From positions 1 through 44,971 of the forward strand of contig JAJDDE010000209.1 of NCBI GenBank assembly GCA_029260475.1: a stretch of DNA of 44,971 nt, written 5' to 3'. The position numbers and the translations under genes were made by a program. The first letter of the stretch is position 1; every line of letters begins with the position of its first letter. A model generated the notes under the pieces. The model was not told the DNA's origin and ran no database searches. It was given only the letters and a program-made list of their open reading frames with translations. The stretch comes from Phycisphaerales bacterium. Its GTDB lineage: Bacteria; Planctomycetota; Phycisphaerae; Phycisphaerales; UBA1924. Below are positions 9,201 to 17,322 of this stretch, piece after piece.

Positions 9201-9419
9201 CCAAGCTCGCCGGAACTCGCCGTTCTGGAGCGCCGCCCGCGCGTTGTCGATCGCCGAGCGGGCTGCCTCGGGCATCGCTGCGAGTGGCGCGGCGTTGGCC
9301 GGGGGTGAGATGGACGACAGCACGCCCTGCAAGGACGCGTCCTGCGCGGACGCGATAGGGGCCAGGGCGAGGATCGCGCCCAGCACGAGGCCGGCTCGCG
9401 TGTGCCCGCTGTGGCTCAT
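6291..9419 (-). CDS. Large exported TPR-repeat protein
   Basis: A 1042-residue protein with an N-terminal signal peptide (hydrophobic core LVLGAILALAP, then IASAQD). The rest is a long row of helical pairs rich in Ala, Leu, Arg and Glu with tetratricopeptide-like spacing, for example AIDNARAALQNGEFRRAWDE near the start and NDLGYRYAERGERLDEARAM near residue 850. The C-terminus is Pro/Gly rich. TPR arrays are protein-binding scaffolds, here probably in the periplasm. The ATG at 9419 overlaps the stop of the upstream gene by 4 bp, so translation is likely coupled. Partners are unknown. Confidence 0.85.
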   Translation of the reverse strand: MSHSGHTRAGLVLGAILALAPIASAQDASLQGVLSSISPPANAAPLAAMPEAARSAIDNARAALQNGEFRRAWDELRVASALLENGHPQLFSLGAEIAHAENDRFRGAMLLRRALLLDPLDTDNRNSLALLLAHGAPGTPDDLWVLAGTLDDNRTAITDRARALMLRTLAHLLEEAGRPDDASTVFEAAASYAQHAGVPALLGEPTRAAQREALGLSLEAALEGVRQDPLALDTLVTEMLRNTTDTDALLEQTEALEPGPEAVAIRAYLYCELGRARKGDGLVRSRLVEDPAHPALLAARARTLHLIGDYALLRSVGGSLETDTAQRLELGALLLWAGADYERAAERALMALQNTDETQEPVFVRRSMLAARIAQDAGDLRVASTLLMRTHRAVPEASEPLRALVMLHAPKGPEPSVELYAMASSRLLALADEPHDAGVLRASEALRRGYADIAEGLLMDLAQERLDDPLPVRALVDLWLETDRSARAEAWLEARLEHRPALSHLRALLAEVHIQRNRLRRAISTLEFWYDDNPGDLLIATELERVYAEHARSPEQVETLALRRLRRFPDSIDRLKDRALILARLGDPDDLSKELDLLLPHAERTGVDLGPWSVELFRRLFREAASRRPGEADVTPVIIRLHAGIPTTPFEADELAIRALASAHPDINAVLDATRRAMARHTERAPELALIGATELFSDAQTVADIVNREERDSERAQAVRMERYDASMNLAARAVVESNSVSPPGYDTPEARMSATAMGRSLDLISGLARPGLELSPGEHGRDIVDTLLNLQDPMPALYAKLTSNFLVNEDVRNNVDIEIVALEAHALSYAFNDKDVPQDVARADALSRLGLRISPKSASINNDLGYRYAERGERLDEARAMTLLAYKQTPTNHSFIDSHAWVLYKLGVLEDAQQQRGAIDLLREAYRFASAAGATTSAPVIGDHLGDALWAAGRGEEALDAWARALPLTERLLQQQGVAPGQARDEFPRSTREYIDLRDALRAKIDAAGVGDEPPIAPPHGPGFTPPIPGEQDPGEAAGP

Positions 9420-10129
9420 CCCTTGCGTCCCGAGGCGGGCTTCTTGGTCGTCTTTTTCTTGGAATGCGCGGGCGTTGCGGGCGCTTTCTTGGTGGTCTTC
9501 TTGCGTCCCGATGCGCCGGCGGGCTTGTCCATCCAGTCCACCATGCGCTGGTGGAAATCCAGCGCGTCGGCCGCTTTCACCTGGCGCTCCAACGAGCCCT
9601 GCGCGCTCTCGATGGTCGTGCCCTCCTCGAAGACCTCGGCCTCGATCAGGCGCGCCATCGTGCGTTCGTCGAGCGGGACGGCGTGGGAGCCGAAGGCGAC
9701 GAGGCTCGTGCGGGCGCTCACGAAGGGGGGCGTGTCGTCGATCGACTCGAGGTACTTGCGCCCCTCGCGCTTGCCCAGGGTCTTCGCGTTGTCCAGCGAG
9801 ACGGTGTACTCGCGGGCGAAGATGGTTTCGAGGGCGATGAGCATCCGCTCGGTGCGCTCCTGCGCGAGCGGGTAGGTCTTGCCCAGGATCTGTGTGATGT
9901 CTTCCACGCGGGTGACGCGGAGGTCGTTGTGGTTGAGCACGCTGTCCATCAGCCGCTTGTACGCGCTGCGGGCGCGGGTGAGTGGGGCCTCCCACAGCAG
10001 GAAGCTCAGGACGAGTTCGCCGATCGCGTCGATCGCGCCCTCTTCGTTCTGGGTCGGGCTCTCGACGGGGCTCGCCTTGGCACGCTTTAAAAGCGATTCG
10101 ATCATCGACGCGGGGTCCTGCTTGCTCAC
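9416..10129 (-). CDS. HhH-GPD / endonuclease III-like protein (tentative)
   Basis: A 237-residue protein starting at GTG 10129, whose first bases overlap the rbfA stop (GTGA). The middle contains YKRLMDSVLNHNDLRV, LGKREGRKYLES and PFVSARTSLVAFGSHAVPLD, an order that resembles the helix-hairpin-helix region and following helix of endonuclease III-type glycosylases, but the catalytic Lys/Asp and the iron-sulfur cysteines are not evident. The last 30 residues are a basic Lys/Thr/Ala tail (KKTTKK repeated), often seen in nucleic-acid-binding proteins. The position after rbfA in the nusA-infB operon would normally hold unrelated genes such as truB. The function is inferred only from the fold resemblance. 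Confidence 0.6.
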   Translation of the reverse strand: MSKQDPASMIESLLKRAKASPVESPTQNEEGAIDAIGELVLSFLLWEAPLTRARSAYKRLMDSVLNHNDLRVTRVEDITQILGKTYPLAQERTERMLIALETIFAREYTVSLDNAKTLGKREGRKYLESIDDTPPFVSARTSLVAFGSHAVPLDERTMARLIEAEVFEEGTTIESAQGSLERQVKAADALDFHQRMVDWMDKPAGASGRKKTTKKAPATPAHSKKKTTKKPASGRKG

Positions 10130-10581
10130 GTGTCGTCGTCTCCCGGGGCTGTCTCGGAGGGGGGGGTGGAATGGGCGGTGGAGGGGGTGTCGTCGGCGGG
10201 GGGCTGTTCTAGGGCTGTACCGGCGTCGGCGAGCGCCGTCTCGGCCTTCGCCTTCGCGATAGCCTCGAGCACCGCCGCCTGCTTCTTCAGCGAGGTGTCG
10301 AGCTTGAAGACAAACTCGGGCACGCGGTGGATCGAGACCAGCTCGGCGGCCTGGCGCCGGACGTGGCGCGATGCGTCTCGCAGCGCGTACCACGCGAGCT
10401 TCTGCTTCTTCTCGGGAAGCACCGAGACGCTGAAGACCGCGGTCTGCATGTCGTCGGTGACCTTCACGCGGGTCACGGTTATCATCGTGCCCTCCAGGCG
10501 TGGGTCAGCTAGGCCGTCGTTGATGACGGACTGCGCCGCGCGGTGGAGCACGGAACTCATCTGCTCGGTGCGTTTGCTCAC
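10126..10581 (-). CDS. rbfA: Ribosome-binding factor A
   Basis: A 151-residue KH-fold protein that binds the 30S subunit and helps mature the 5' end of 16S rRNA. The N-terminus (SKRTEQMSSVLHRAAQ) and DPRLEGTMITVTRVKVTDDMQTAVFSV are typical, followed by RVPEFVFKLDTSL. The acidic, proline-rich tail of about 35 residues is longer than usual. The GTG at 10581 overlaps the DUF503 stop by 4 bp and its own stop overlaps the next gene by 4 bp, so the three are probably translationally coupled. The order infB-ylxP-rbfA is the conserved one. Confidence 0.93.
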   Translation of the reverse strand: MSKRTEQMSSVLHRAAQSVINDGLADPRLEGTMITVTRVKVTDDMQTAVFSVSVLPEKKQKLAWYALRDASRHVRRQAAELVSIHRVPEFVFKLDTSLKKQAAVLEAIAKAKAETALADAGTALEQPPADDTPSTAHSTPPSETAPGDDDT

Positions 10582-10964
10582 GAGCCCTCGCCCTTCTCCG
10601 CGAGCTCTCTGAGCATGCGGGCTTCCAACTCGGTGACGGTCTCGATCGCGGGGGCGTCGGACTCCTCGTCGATCATCTCCGCGCCCGTCACGCGCCGGCG
10701 GCACACGCCGAGCTCGCCGTCCGTGAGGGCCCGCAGCTTCTCGGTGCAGGTGTCCATCACCTCGTTGCACCGCGACGGATCCCTCGCGACGACGCTCAGC
10801 CCCATCACCGCGCGACCCAGCGCGTCGTGCGCACCGACCTCCGCGACGCTGACCTGGTGCTCGCGGTGCAGCCGGTCTTTGACCGAGCGCACCACGGAAC
10901 GCTTGTCCTTCAAGGACCGCGCGTCGTGGACGAGGAGCTCGAATTGCATCACGCCGATGAACAT
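10578..10964 (-). CDS. DUF503 (YlxP-like) family protein
   Basis: A 128-residue protein that matches the YlxP/DUF503 family: MFIGVMQFELLVHDARSLKD at the start followed by KRSVVRSVKDRL, and VAEVGAHDALGRAVMGLSVV in the middle. Family members are small ferredoxin-like-fold proteins encoded between infB and rbfA, and in Bacillus YlxP has been linked to ribosome assembly. The C-terminal 30 residues (acidic, helix-rich) are an extension. It starts 16 bp after the infB stop and overlaps rbfA by 4 bp. Its biochemical role is unproven. Confidence 0.9.
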   Translation of the reverse strand: MFIGVMQFELLVHDARSLKDKRSVVRSVKDRLHREHQVSVAEVGAHDALGRAVMGLSVVARDPSRCNEVMDTCTEKLRALTDGELGVCRRRVTGAEMIDEESDAPAIETVTELEARMLRELAEKGEGS

Positions 10965-10980
10965 GGTGAAACAGACTCAC

Positions 10981-13767
10981 TCAGAGCGTGCGTGCGATCT
11001 CGTTCTTGATGAAGCACTCGAGGATGTCGCCCGCCTTGATGTCGTCGTAGCCGGCGATCTTCATGCCGCACTCCATGCCGTTGCGGACATCCTTCGCGTC
11101 GTCCTTGAACCGCTTGAGCTGCTCCAGGACACGGTCCTGCTCGATGACGATGTCGTCGCGGGTGACGCGGATGAGCGCGTGACGCTCGATCTTGCCGTCC
11201 GTGACGTAGCAGCCGGCGACCGCGCCAACCTTCGAGATCCTGAAGACCTCGCGGACCTCCGCGTGACCCAGGATCTCCTCGCGGATCTCCGGCTCGAGCA
11301 GGCCCTCGGCGGCCTTCTTCACGTCGTCGACGATGTCGTAGATCACGCGGTACGCACGGATCTCGACGCCCTTCTCCTCCGCCAGCGTGCGGGCACGACC
11401 CGACGGGATGACGTTGAAGCCCATGATGACCGCCTTCGACGCCGCCGCGAGGCGGACGTCCGACTCGGTCACGCCACCGACCGCGGCGTGGAGCACGCGG
11501 ACGTTGATCTCGTCGTTGGAGATCTCCTGGACGGAGTTGCGGATCGCGTCCACCGAGCCCTGCACGTCCGCCTTGAGGACGATGAGGACTTCCTTCTTCT
11601 CCATCTCCGTCATGTGCGCGAACATGGAGTCGAGCGTGGTGAGCTTCGGCGCCGCCAGGGAGCTCTCGCGCTCCTGGTCGCGGCGCTGCTCGGCGGCTTC
11701 CTGCGCGAGCTTGAGCGTCTTGACGGTGTAGAACTTGTCGCCGGCGTCGGGGATCTCGTCGATGCCGGAGATCTGCACGGGGGTGGAGGGGCCGGCCTCC
11801 TTGGCGCGTGCGCTCTTGTCGTTGGTCATGTCACGCACGCGACCGAAGCCGCGGCCCGCGACGATGAAGTCGCCGACCTTGAGCTGACCCTGCTGGACGA
11901 GCAGGTTCGCGGTGGCGCCGCGTCCCTCCACCATCCGGGACTCGATGACGGTGCCCGAGGCGTAGCCGCCGAAGTCGGCGGTGTACTCGTGGATCTGCGC
12001 GGTGAGGTCGATGAGCTCCAGGAGTTCCTGGACGCCCGTGCCCTTGGTCGCGGAGGTGAAGACCACCTCGGTCTCGCCGCCCCACGCGGTGGGGTTGAGC
12101 TCGTGCGCCGCGAGTTGGCCGTAGATCTTCTGGAGGTTGGCCTCTTCCGAAGCGCCGGGGAGATCGATCTTGTTGAGCGCGACGATGAGCGGGACGCCCG
12201 CCGCCTTCGCGTGGTTGATCGACTCGATGGTCTGGGGCATGACGCCGTCGTCCGCCGCGATGACCAGGATGATGATGTCGGTCATCGTGGCGCCGCGGGA
12301 GCGCATCTCACTGAACGCCTCGTGGCCCGGCGTGTCGAGGAAGCAGACCTGCTTGGCGTCGTCGTCCTCGGAGACGTTGACGACGAAGGCGCTGGTCGCC
12401 TGCGTGATGCCGCCGGCCTCGCCCGCAGCGACGTTCGCGTTGCGGATCTTGTCGAGCAGCGACGTCTTGCCGTGATCGACGTGGCCGAGGATGGTCACGA
12501 CGGGGCGGCGCGGGCCCTGGTTGATGGTCTCGCGCTGCTCGAACTGTTCGATCACCGCGCTCTGTCCTGTCTTCACGTCCTCGACGACGAGATCGATCTC
12601 GTAATCGAGCATGATCTCCTGCGCCTTGTCCACCTCGATGCCGGCGTTCACGTTCGTCATGATGCCCTGCATAAAGAGCTTCTTGACGATGTCCGCCGCC
12701 TTCACGCCGGTCGCGGCGGAGAGGTCCTTGATCGTCAGCGGGGAGGAGACTTTGACCTCGCCGCCCTTCTCAGCGGGGGTCTCGGCCCGGTGCTGAGACT
12801 GCTTGGACTTCATCTTCTGGTCACGCCGGCGCTGGCGGAGGTAGCCCTCCGAGCGGTTGAGGCGCTGCTCGCGTTCGATCAGGTCTTGGGCGCGCCAGAC
12901 GCCGCCGCCTCCGGTGCTCTGGCCGCGACCGCCACGCCCGCCGCCTCGTCCGGCGTCCTTCGGGCCATCGTCACGACCGCCGCCGCGACGCTTGTTGCGG
13001 CGGCCTGTGTCGGCTCCGCCAGCGGCGGGGACGTCCTGAGGCATCATCGGGCCCGCGGGGCCACCCGGCCCGCTGGGGCCGCGGTTCATGTTCGAGCGCG
13101 GCTTGCGCGGCTCGGGGATGCGATCGGGCTGCTCGATGCGGATCACCTTCGGGCCGCTGAGCTTCGCGGGTGTCTTCTTCTCGTCTTCCAGGCGCGTGCC
13201 GACGGGCTTGATCTCCGTCGGACGCTGCGGCACGTTCTGCGGCGCGACCGCGACGGTCCGCGGCTTGGGCGGCGCGACGGGCTGCGTCGGCTGCCTGGGC
13301 GCCGCGGTCGGGGCGGCTGGCGTGTCCACCGGCGCGGTGGGCGCTTCGGGGGCTTCGACAACGGGCGGTGCTGCGGGCGCTTCGGAGACGGGCTCGGGCG
13401 CCTCAACGGGCGCTGCCTGAGGCTTCTCGGTGGGAGCGGCGGGCGCTTCGGCCTCTCCGTTCGTGTCCGCGGGCGCAGCGGTCGCCTTGGTCGCCGCTTT
13501 CTTGGCGGTGGCCTTCTTGGCGATGCGCCGGGCTCGCGGCTTGGCCTTCACCTTGTCGAGATCGACCTTCTCGGTCTCCTCGACGGCTGTTGCCGTCCCG
13601 CCGTCACCGCCACTGTTGAACCACTCGCGCACCGTCGCTTCGAGTCCGATCGAGACGGAGGACATGTGGTTCTTGATGTTGGGGATGCCCTCGGCCTTGC
13701 ACTTTGCAACGATGGCCTTGGACTCCACATCCAACTCTTTTGCAATCTCGAAAACGCGCTTCGCCAA
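10981..13767 (-). CDS. infB: Translation initiation factor IF-2
   Basis: A 928-residue GTPase that brings initiator tRNA to the 30S subunit. Residues 1-50 ([19 protein letters not shown] onward) form the first IF2_N module. About residues 60-330 are a low-complexity Ala/Pro-rich linker ending in an Arg/Gly-rich stretch ([18 protein letters not shown]). A second IF2_N module follows ([20 protein letters not shown]). The G domain shows GHVDHGKT near residue 425, DTPGHEAF near 474 and NKID near 527. Domains II, III and the tRNA-binding C-terminus (ending [12 protein letters not shown]) are complete. It lies 99 bp downstream of nusA, in the usual order. Domain length is normal apart from the long linker. 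Confidence 0.97.
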   Translation of the reverse strand: MAKRVFEIAKELDVESKAIVAKCKAEGIPNIKNHMSSVSIGLEATVREWFNSGGDGGTATAVEETEKVDLDKVKAKPRARRIAKKATAKKAATKATAAPADTNGEAEAPAAPTEKPQAAPVEAPEPVSEAPAAPPVVEAPEAPTAPVDTPAAPTAAPRQPTQPVAPPKPRTVAVAPQNVPQRPTEIKPVGTRLEDEKKTPAKLSGPKVIRIEQPDRIPEPRKPRSNMNRGPSGPGGPAGPMMPQDVPAAGGADTGRRNKRRGGGRDDGPKDAGRGGGRGGRGQSTGGGGVWRAQDLIEREQRLNRSEGYLRQRRRDQKMKSKQSQHRAETPAEKGGEVKVSSPLTIKDLSAATGVKAADIVKKLFMQGIMTNVNAGIEVDKAQEIMLDYEIDLVVEDVKTGQSAVIEQFEQRETINQGPRRPVVTILGHVDHGKTSLLDKIRNANVAAGEAGGITQATSAFVVNVSEDDDAKQVCFLDTPGHEAFSEMRSRGATMTDIIILVIAADDGVMPQTIESINHAKAAGVPLIVALNKIDLPGASEEANLQKIYGQLAAHELNPTAWGGETEVVFTSATKGTGVQELLELIDLTAQIHEYTADFGGYASGTVIESRMVEGRGATANLLVQQGQLKVGDFIVAGRGFGRVRDMTNDKSARAKEAGPSTPVQISGIDEIPDAGDKFYTVKTLKLAQEAAEQRRDQERESSLAAPKLTTLDSMFAHMTEMEKKEVLIVLKADVQGSVDAIRNSVQEISNDEINVRVLHAAVGGVTESDVRLAAASKAVIMGFNVIPSGRARTLAEEKGVEIRAYRVIYDIVDDVKKAAEGLLEPEIREEILGHAEVREVFRISKVGAVAGCYVTDGKIERHALIRVTRDDIVIEQDRVLEQLKRFKDDAKDVRNGMECGMKIAGYDDIKAGDILECFIKNEIARTL

Positions 13768-13866
13768 GTGGCTCTGCTCCGGTTGGAAGGATCGGTTGGT
13801 GTCGGGGTCGGGGTGTCGAGTACGAATCAGTCTCGGGGATGGATCAATCGGTGAGGCGCTGGCGCG

Positions 13867-15276
13867 TTATGCGCCCTTGCCCTCGTCGCTGTCGCTCGCG
13901 TTGTTGAGGATGGCGTCGGCCTGCGACTCGGCCTCCTTGGCCGGTGCAGCGTCCTCGCCCTTGGGGGCCAGCGCGGGCATGCTGCCGACAGAGAGGATCG
14001 CGGCCGCTGCGAGATCGGAATCGACCTCGCCCTCGCCGCCCTCGAGCACGTGGCGGGCGGCTTCCAGCTCCTCGGCCTTGCGGCGTTCGTTCTCGACCTT
14101 CTCGAGAGCCTGCTGCTCGGCGACGACCTTCGCCTTCTCGGCGGCGGTCGTGAGCACCTGCTCGGCGAGGTCTTCGGAGATCTCGAGTTCCGTGCCGATG
14201 ACCTCGGCGCCGACCTCTTCGATGTCGAAGACGCTGACGATGCCCAACGCCGCGAGGCGGTCGAGCTGCTCGTCGGAGATGCCGTCGAGGACCGAGAGGG
14301 TCTCGGACATGGTCTCGAGGCCCTTGTTGAACTCTTCGGGGGTGAGGATGTCGATGTCCCAGCCGGTCAGACGGGCCGAGAGGAGCACGTTCTTGCCCCG
14401 CTTGACGATCGCCAGCGAGAGCTGATCGTCGTTGACGACCACGGTCGCGCGCCCGAGCTCGAAGCAGAGGCTGACCTCCGCGATCTCCGCGGGCTTGAGC
14501 GCGTTCTGGATGAGGATCTGGCTGGACTCGTTCCAGCGGACGATGTCGATCTTCTCGCCGTTGAGCTCGTCCACGATGTTCTTGATGCGGCTGCCGCGGA
14601 CGCCGACGCAGGCGCCGACCGCATCGACCTTGGAGTCGATGGAGCTGACCGCGAGCTTGGTGCGGAATCCCGCCTCGCGGGCCATCGCCTTCACCTCGAT
14701 GATGCGCTCGTTGACCTCGGGGACTTCCACCTCGAACAGACGCTTGATGAAGTCGGGATGGGCGCGGCTCAGCACGATCTTGATCTGGTTGCCCGCGTCG
14801 CGGACGTCCAGGATCAGGCAGCGGATGCGGTCGCCCGGGTGGAACTGCTCACCGGGGATCTGTTCCGAGCGGGGCATGAAGGCCTCGGCGCGGTCGATGG
14901 TGACGACCAGGGAGCCGCCCTCGTACCGCTGGGCGGTGCCCGTCACAACCTCGCCGACGCGTTTGATGAACTCGTCGTAGACGCTGTTGCGCTCGTCCTC
15001 GCGGAAGCGCTGGATCATGACCTGCTTGAAGGTCTGGGCGGCGATGCGACCGAAGCCCTCGGCGTCGAGCTCGAAGGGCTCCTCGTGGCGCGTCATCTCG
15101 ATCACGCCGGTCATGCGGTCGATCGTGCACACGAACTCTTCGGGGTCGATCGTGTTGTGCTTCTTGCGGGCGGCGGAGACCATCGCCTGCTCGAGGTCCG
15201 TCAGCAGGAGCTCACGATCCACGTTGCGCTCACGCGCGATGGAGTCAACGAGTCGGAGCATTTCCTGAGTGTTCAT
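13867..15276 (-). CDS. nusA: Transcription termination/antitermination factor NusA
   Basis: A 469-residue RNA-polymerase-binding factor controlling pausing, termination and antitermination. The N-terminal domain (MNTQEMLRLVDSIARERNVD onward) is followed by an S1 domain (about residues 115-190, GDRIRCLILDV) and two KH domains, the first with GVRGSRIKNIVDELNGEKID. The C-terminus has one acidic helical repeat (DEQLDRLAALGIVSVFDIEE) rather than the two of E. coli, then a charged tail rich in Glu and Ala. The ATG at 15276 has AGGAGAAG about 9 bases upstream; the open frame beyond it is leader. It is first in the operon; rimP, normally just upstream, is absent. Confidence 0.96.
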   Translation of the reverse strand: MNTQEMLRLVDSIARERNVDRELLLTDLEQAMVSAARKKHNTIDPEEFVCTIDRMTGVIEMTRHEEPFELDAEGFGRIAAQTFKQVMIQRFREDERNSVYDEFIKRVGEVVTGTAQRYEGGSLVVTIDRAEAFMPRSEQIPGEQFHPGDRIRCLILDVRDAGNQIKIVLSRAHPDFIKRLFEVEVPEVNERIIEVKAMAREAGFRTKLAVSSIDSKVDAVGACVGVRGSRIKNIVDELNGEKIDIVRWNESSQILIQNALKPAEIAEVSLCFELGRATVVVNDDQLSLAIVKRGKNVLLSARLTGWDIDILTPEEFNKGLETMSETLSVLDGISDEQLDRLAALGIVSVFDIEEVGAEVIGTELEISEDLAEQVLTTAAEKAKVVAEQQALEKVENERRKAEELEAARHVLEGGEGEVDSDLAAAAILSVGSMPALAPKGEDAAPAKEAESQADAILNNASDSDEGKGA

Positions 15277-15667
15277 ACGCTTGCTTCTCCTGCCCGCGTC
15301 CGTCGCGGGCGTCCTGCGAGAGGTCGGGATGTCGGGATGTACTGAATCCGGAATCAAAAAGAGTCAAAAACCAAGACGAGCCACACGCCGCGAGAAAAAC
15401 GCGGAGGTGGCCCGTGGACGCACGAGGCGCGGGGACGTCGCTCTGACTTCAAGTCACCTCATAGAGGCCACTCCAAGCGCCTGAGCGACCCGACCACCGA
15501 CCGACGCGCTCATAACAGAGCACGCCTGGACCATAGAGGGGGCGTCACCGTGCATCGATTTGAACCACGGGTGTCATCATCCACGCACAGCGCTGTGGGG
15601 CGGTGCCGCGATACCGAACAGGCCAGTGTAGCACGCCGATCAAGAAAAACCGCGACCGACACGCCTT
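15277..15667. other. Long leader/intergenic region between nusA and the STAS gene
   Basis: About 390 bases without a recognisable gene. It must hold the nusA promoter on the minus strand; a loose candidate is TTGACT at about 15360-15365 followed by a poor -10. The minus strand also has a small CCGCG/CGCGG hairpin (15389-15405). A T-loop-like string near 15550-15561 does not fold into a tRNA. I see no conserved riboswitch, and the length leaves room for an unrecognised nusA leader element. Confidence 0.4.
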
Positions 15668-16087
15668 GTGGCTCCCCCCGGCCCGGTTGTGCGAGACACG
15701 CCCGCCTGCGACGATGCCCCTGTGCATGACGCGATCGAGACGAATCTGGCGGGAGAAGCGGGGGCGGTGCTCGTGGTGCGCCTGCCCCCGGATCTGAACC
15801 ACCTGACAGCAGACAAGGTCCGAGCCTGCGTGGAAGCCCGTCTCCCAGAGCACGACGAGGCGGGAGTGGTGCTCGACGCATCATCATTAACGCTGATTAC
15901 GTCCATCGGGGTCGCCGCCCTGCTCCAGGTGCAGGAATTCACCCGTAACCGGGGTGTGAGGCTGTGTCTCGCTGGGCTGACCGGAGAGGCGATGCACTTC
16001 CTCGAGATGTTGCGGCTCGAGGATCGGTTCGAGCGCTGCCAGGACGTCGAGAGCGGCCTGCTCTATGCCCAGACCGGGCAACGCTGA
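15668..16087 (+). CDS. STAS-domain protein (anti-sigma-factor antagonist-like)
   Basis: A protein of up to 139 residues with one STAS domain: VLVVRLPPDLNHLTADKVRA, then GVVLDASSLTLITSIGVAALL, where the serine in TSIGV occupies the place phosphorylated in SpoIIAA/RsbV-type antagonists, then RLCLAGLTGEAMHFLEMLRL. Such proteins sequester anti-sigma factors when unphosphorylated. Two GTG starts are possible, 15668 and 15722; the second removes a poorly conserved Pro-rich leader. No anti-sigma kinase gene is adjacent. It converges on fliM with 24 bp between the stops, so it is not in that operon. Confidence 0.85.
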   Translation: MAPPGPVVRDTPACDDAPVHDAIETNLAGEAGAVLVVRLPPDLNHLTADKVRACVEARLPEHDEAGVVLDASSLTLITSIGVAALLQVQEFTRNRGVRLCLAGLTGEAMHFLEMLRLEDRFERCQDVESGLLYAQTGQR

Positions 16088-16111
16088 TCCCGCACGGGTG
16101 GCGCTCGCGGA

Positions 16112-17128
16112 TCAGTAACGGTCGTCAACGGTGATCGGGCGGATGACCCGGAGCGCGCGATTGCCGCGATGCTGACCGAGCTCGACCAGGAGCTTGGGCT
16201 CGCCCTCCACGTACATCACGCTGGGGGAAGCCACGTTCTTCTCCGTGGTGATGATGTCGCCCACGCTGAGCTCGACGAGGTCTCGCATCGTGATCGTGGT
16301 CTCCGCGAGGATCGCGCTGGTGTCCAGCGGGGCCTGGCGGAGCTGGCCCCGGATCGACTGCTCGTACCGCTCGCCCGTCTTGTTCTTCGGGGCGCTGAAC
16401 CAGCTCTGGGCCGCCAACGCGTCCATCAGCGGCTCGATCACCGCGTAGGGGATGCACAGGTTCATCGTGCCTGCCCGGTTGGACATACGCATCTCCAGCC
16501 CGACGACGACCACCACCTCGTTCGGCGGCACAATCTGCACCAACTGCGGGTTCGACTCCGAGCCCGAGAGCGCGAACGTCAGCTCCGCGACCGTCGCCCA
16601 CGCCTCCTGCAGCGAGTCGATGCAGCGATCGATCACCTTGGAGATGAGCCGGTTCTCGATCGCCGTCAGCGGGCGCTGCGGGATGAAGAGTTCCTGGTTC
16701 GTACCGCCCAGCAGGCGGTCGATGATCGGGTAGATGATCAGCGGCGAGATCTCGAAGCAGATCTGGCCCTCCAACGGCTCGGCGGAGAGCAGGTTGAAGC
16801 TCGTCGGGTTCGGCAGCCCCGCGATGAACTCCGAATAGGTCATCTGCTCGCAGCTCGAAAGCTTGACCTCCACGATCGTGCGCAGGAACGAGCTCAGCGA
16901 CGCGCCGGCGGCACGGGCGAACGTCTCGTGCAGCGTGTGGATCGCTCGCATCTGGTCCTTCGACACACGCTCCGGGCGTTTGAAGTCGTACGTCCGGACC
17001 TCGACGTTTTTGAGATCCTTGCGGCTGCGCGAGAAGATGGCCACGTCGTCGTGACGCTCCTCCACCTCACCCGAGTCCACCGCAGCCAGCAGGGCATCGA
17101 CTTCACTCTGGTCGAGGATGTCGTTCAT
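16112..17128 (-). CDS. fliM: Flagellar motor switch protein FliM
   Basis: A 338-residue component of the flagellar C-ring that binds phosphorylated CheY and sets rotation direction. The N-terminal peptide DILDQSEVDALLAAVDSGE is the CheY-binding segment, followed by the CheC-like middle domain (EQMTYSEFIAGLPNPTSF, IIDRLLGGTN) and a SpoA/FliN-like C-terminal domain (LVELSVGDIITTE, LVELGQHRGNRALRV). Length and order are normal. It stands without other flagellar genes; it shares the 195-bp region upstream with the divergent dsbD. It implies that the organism is or was flagellated. Confidence 0.96.
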   Translation of the reverse strand: MNDILDQSEVDALLAAVDSGEVEERHDDVAIFSRSRKDLKNVEVRTYDFKRPERVSKDQMRAIHTLHETFARAAGASLSSFLRTIVEVKLSSCEQMTYSEFIAGLPNPTSFNLLSAEPLEGQICFEISPLIIYPIIDRLLGGTNQELFIPQRPLTAIENRLISKVIDRCIDSLQEAWATVAELTFALSGSESNPQLVQIVPPNEVVVVVGLEMRMSNRAGTMNLCIPYAVIEPLMDALAAQSWFSAPKNKTGERYEQSIRGQLRQAPLDTSAILAETTITMRDLVELSVGDIITTEKNVASPSVMYVEGEPKLLVELGQHRGNRALRVIRPITVDDRY

Positions 17129-17322
17129 GGGGCTCCGGGCGGCGGGGGGACAGAACAGACGAGGGAGACACAGCGGGCGCAGAGCGTCCGCAGACGACGG
17201 GCGTCACCCACCAGATATCGGGCTCGCACCGCCCCCGCCTTGAGGCACGCATCGGAGCTCGCCCGCCTGAAACGGCGTTCGGGAGGAACAATCGGGGGCT
17301 CGGCGGTGATTAGAGTGTCACT

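Noticed and set aside
10130-10210. G-rich tract within the rbfA 3' end as a regulatory element
   Set aside because: It is explained by the Pro/Thr/Asp-rich tail codons of RbfA on the other strand.
15541-15600. tRNA-like T loop (TTCAAATC on the minus strand) upstream of nusA
   Set aside because: The flanking bases do not form a T stem, and no acceptor or anticodon arm can be drawn.
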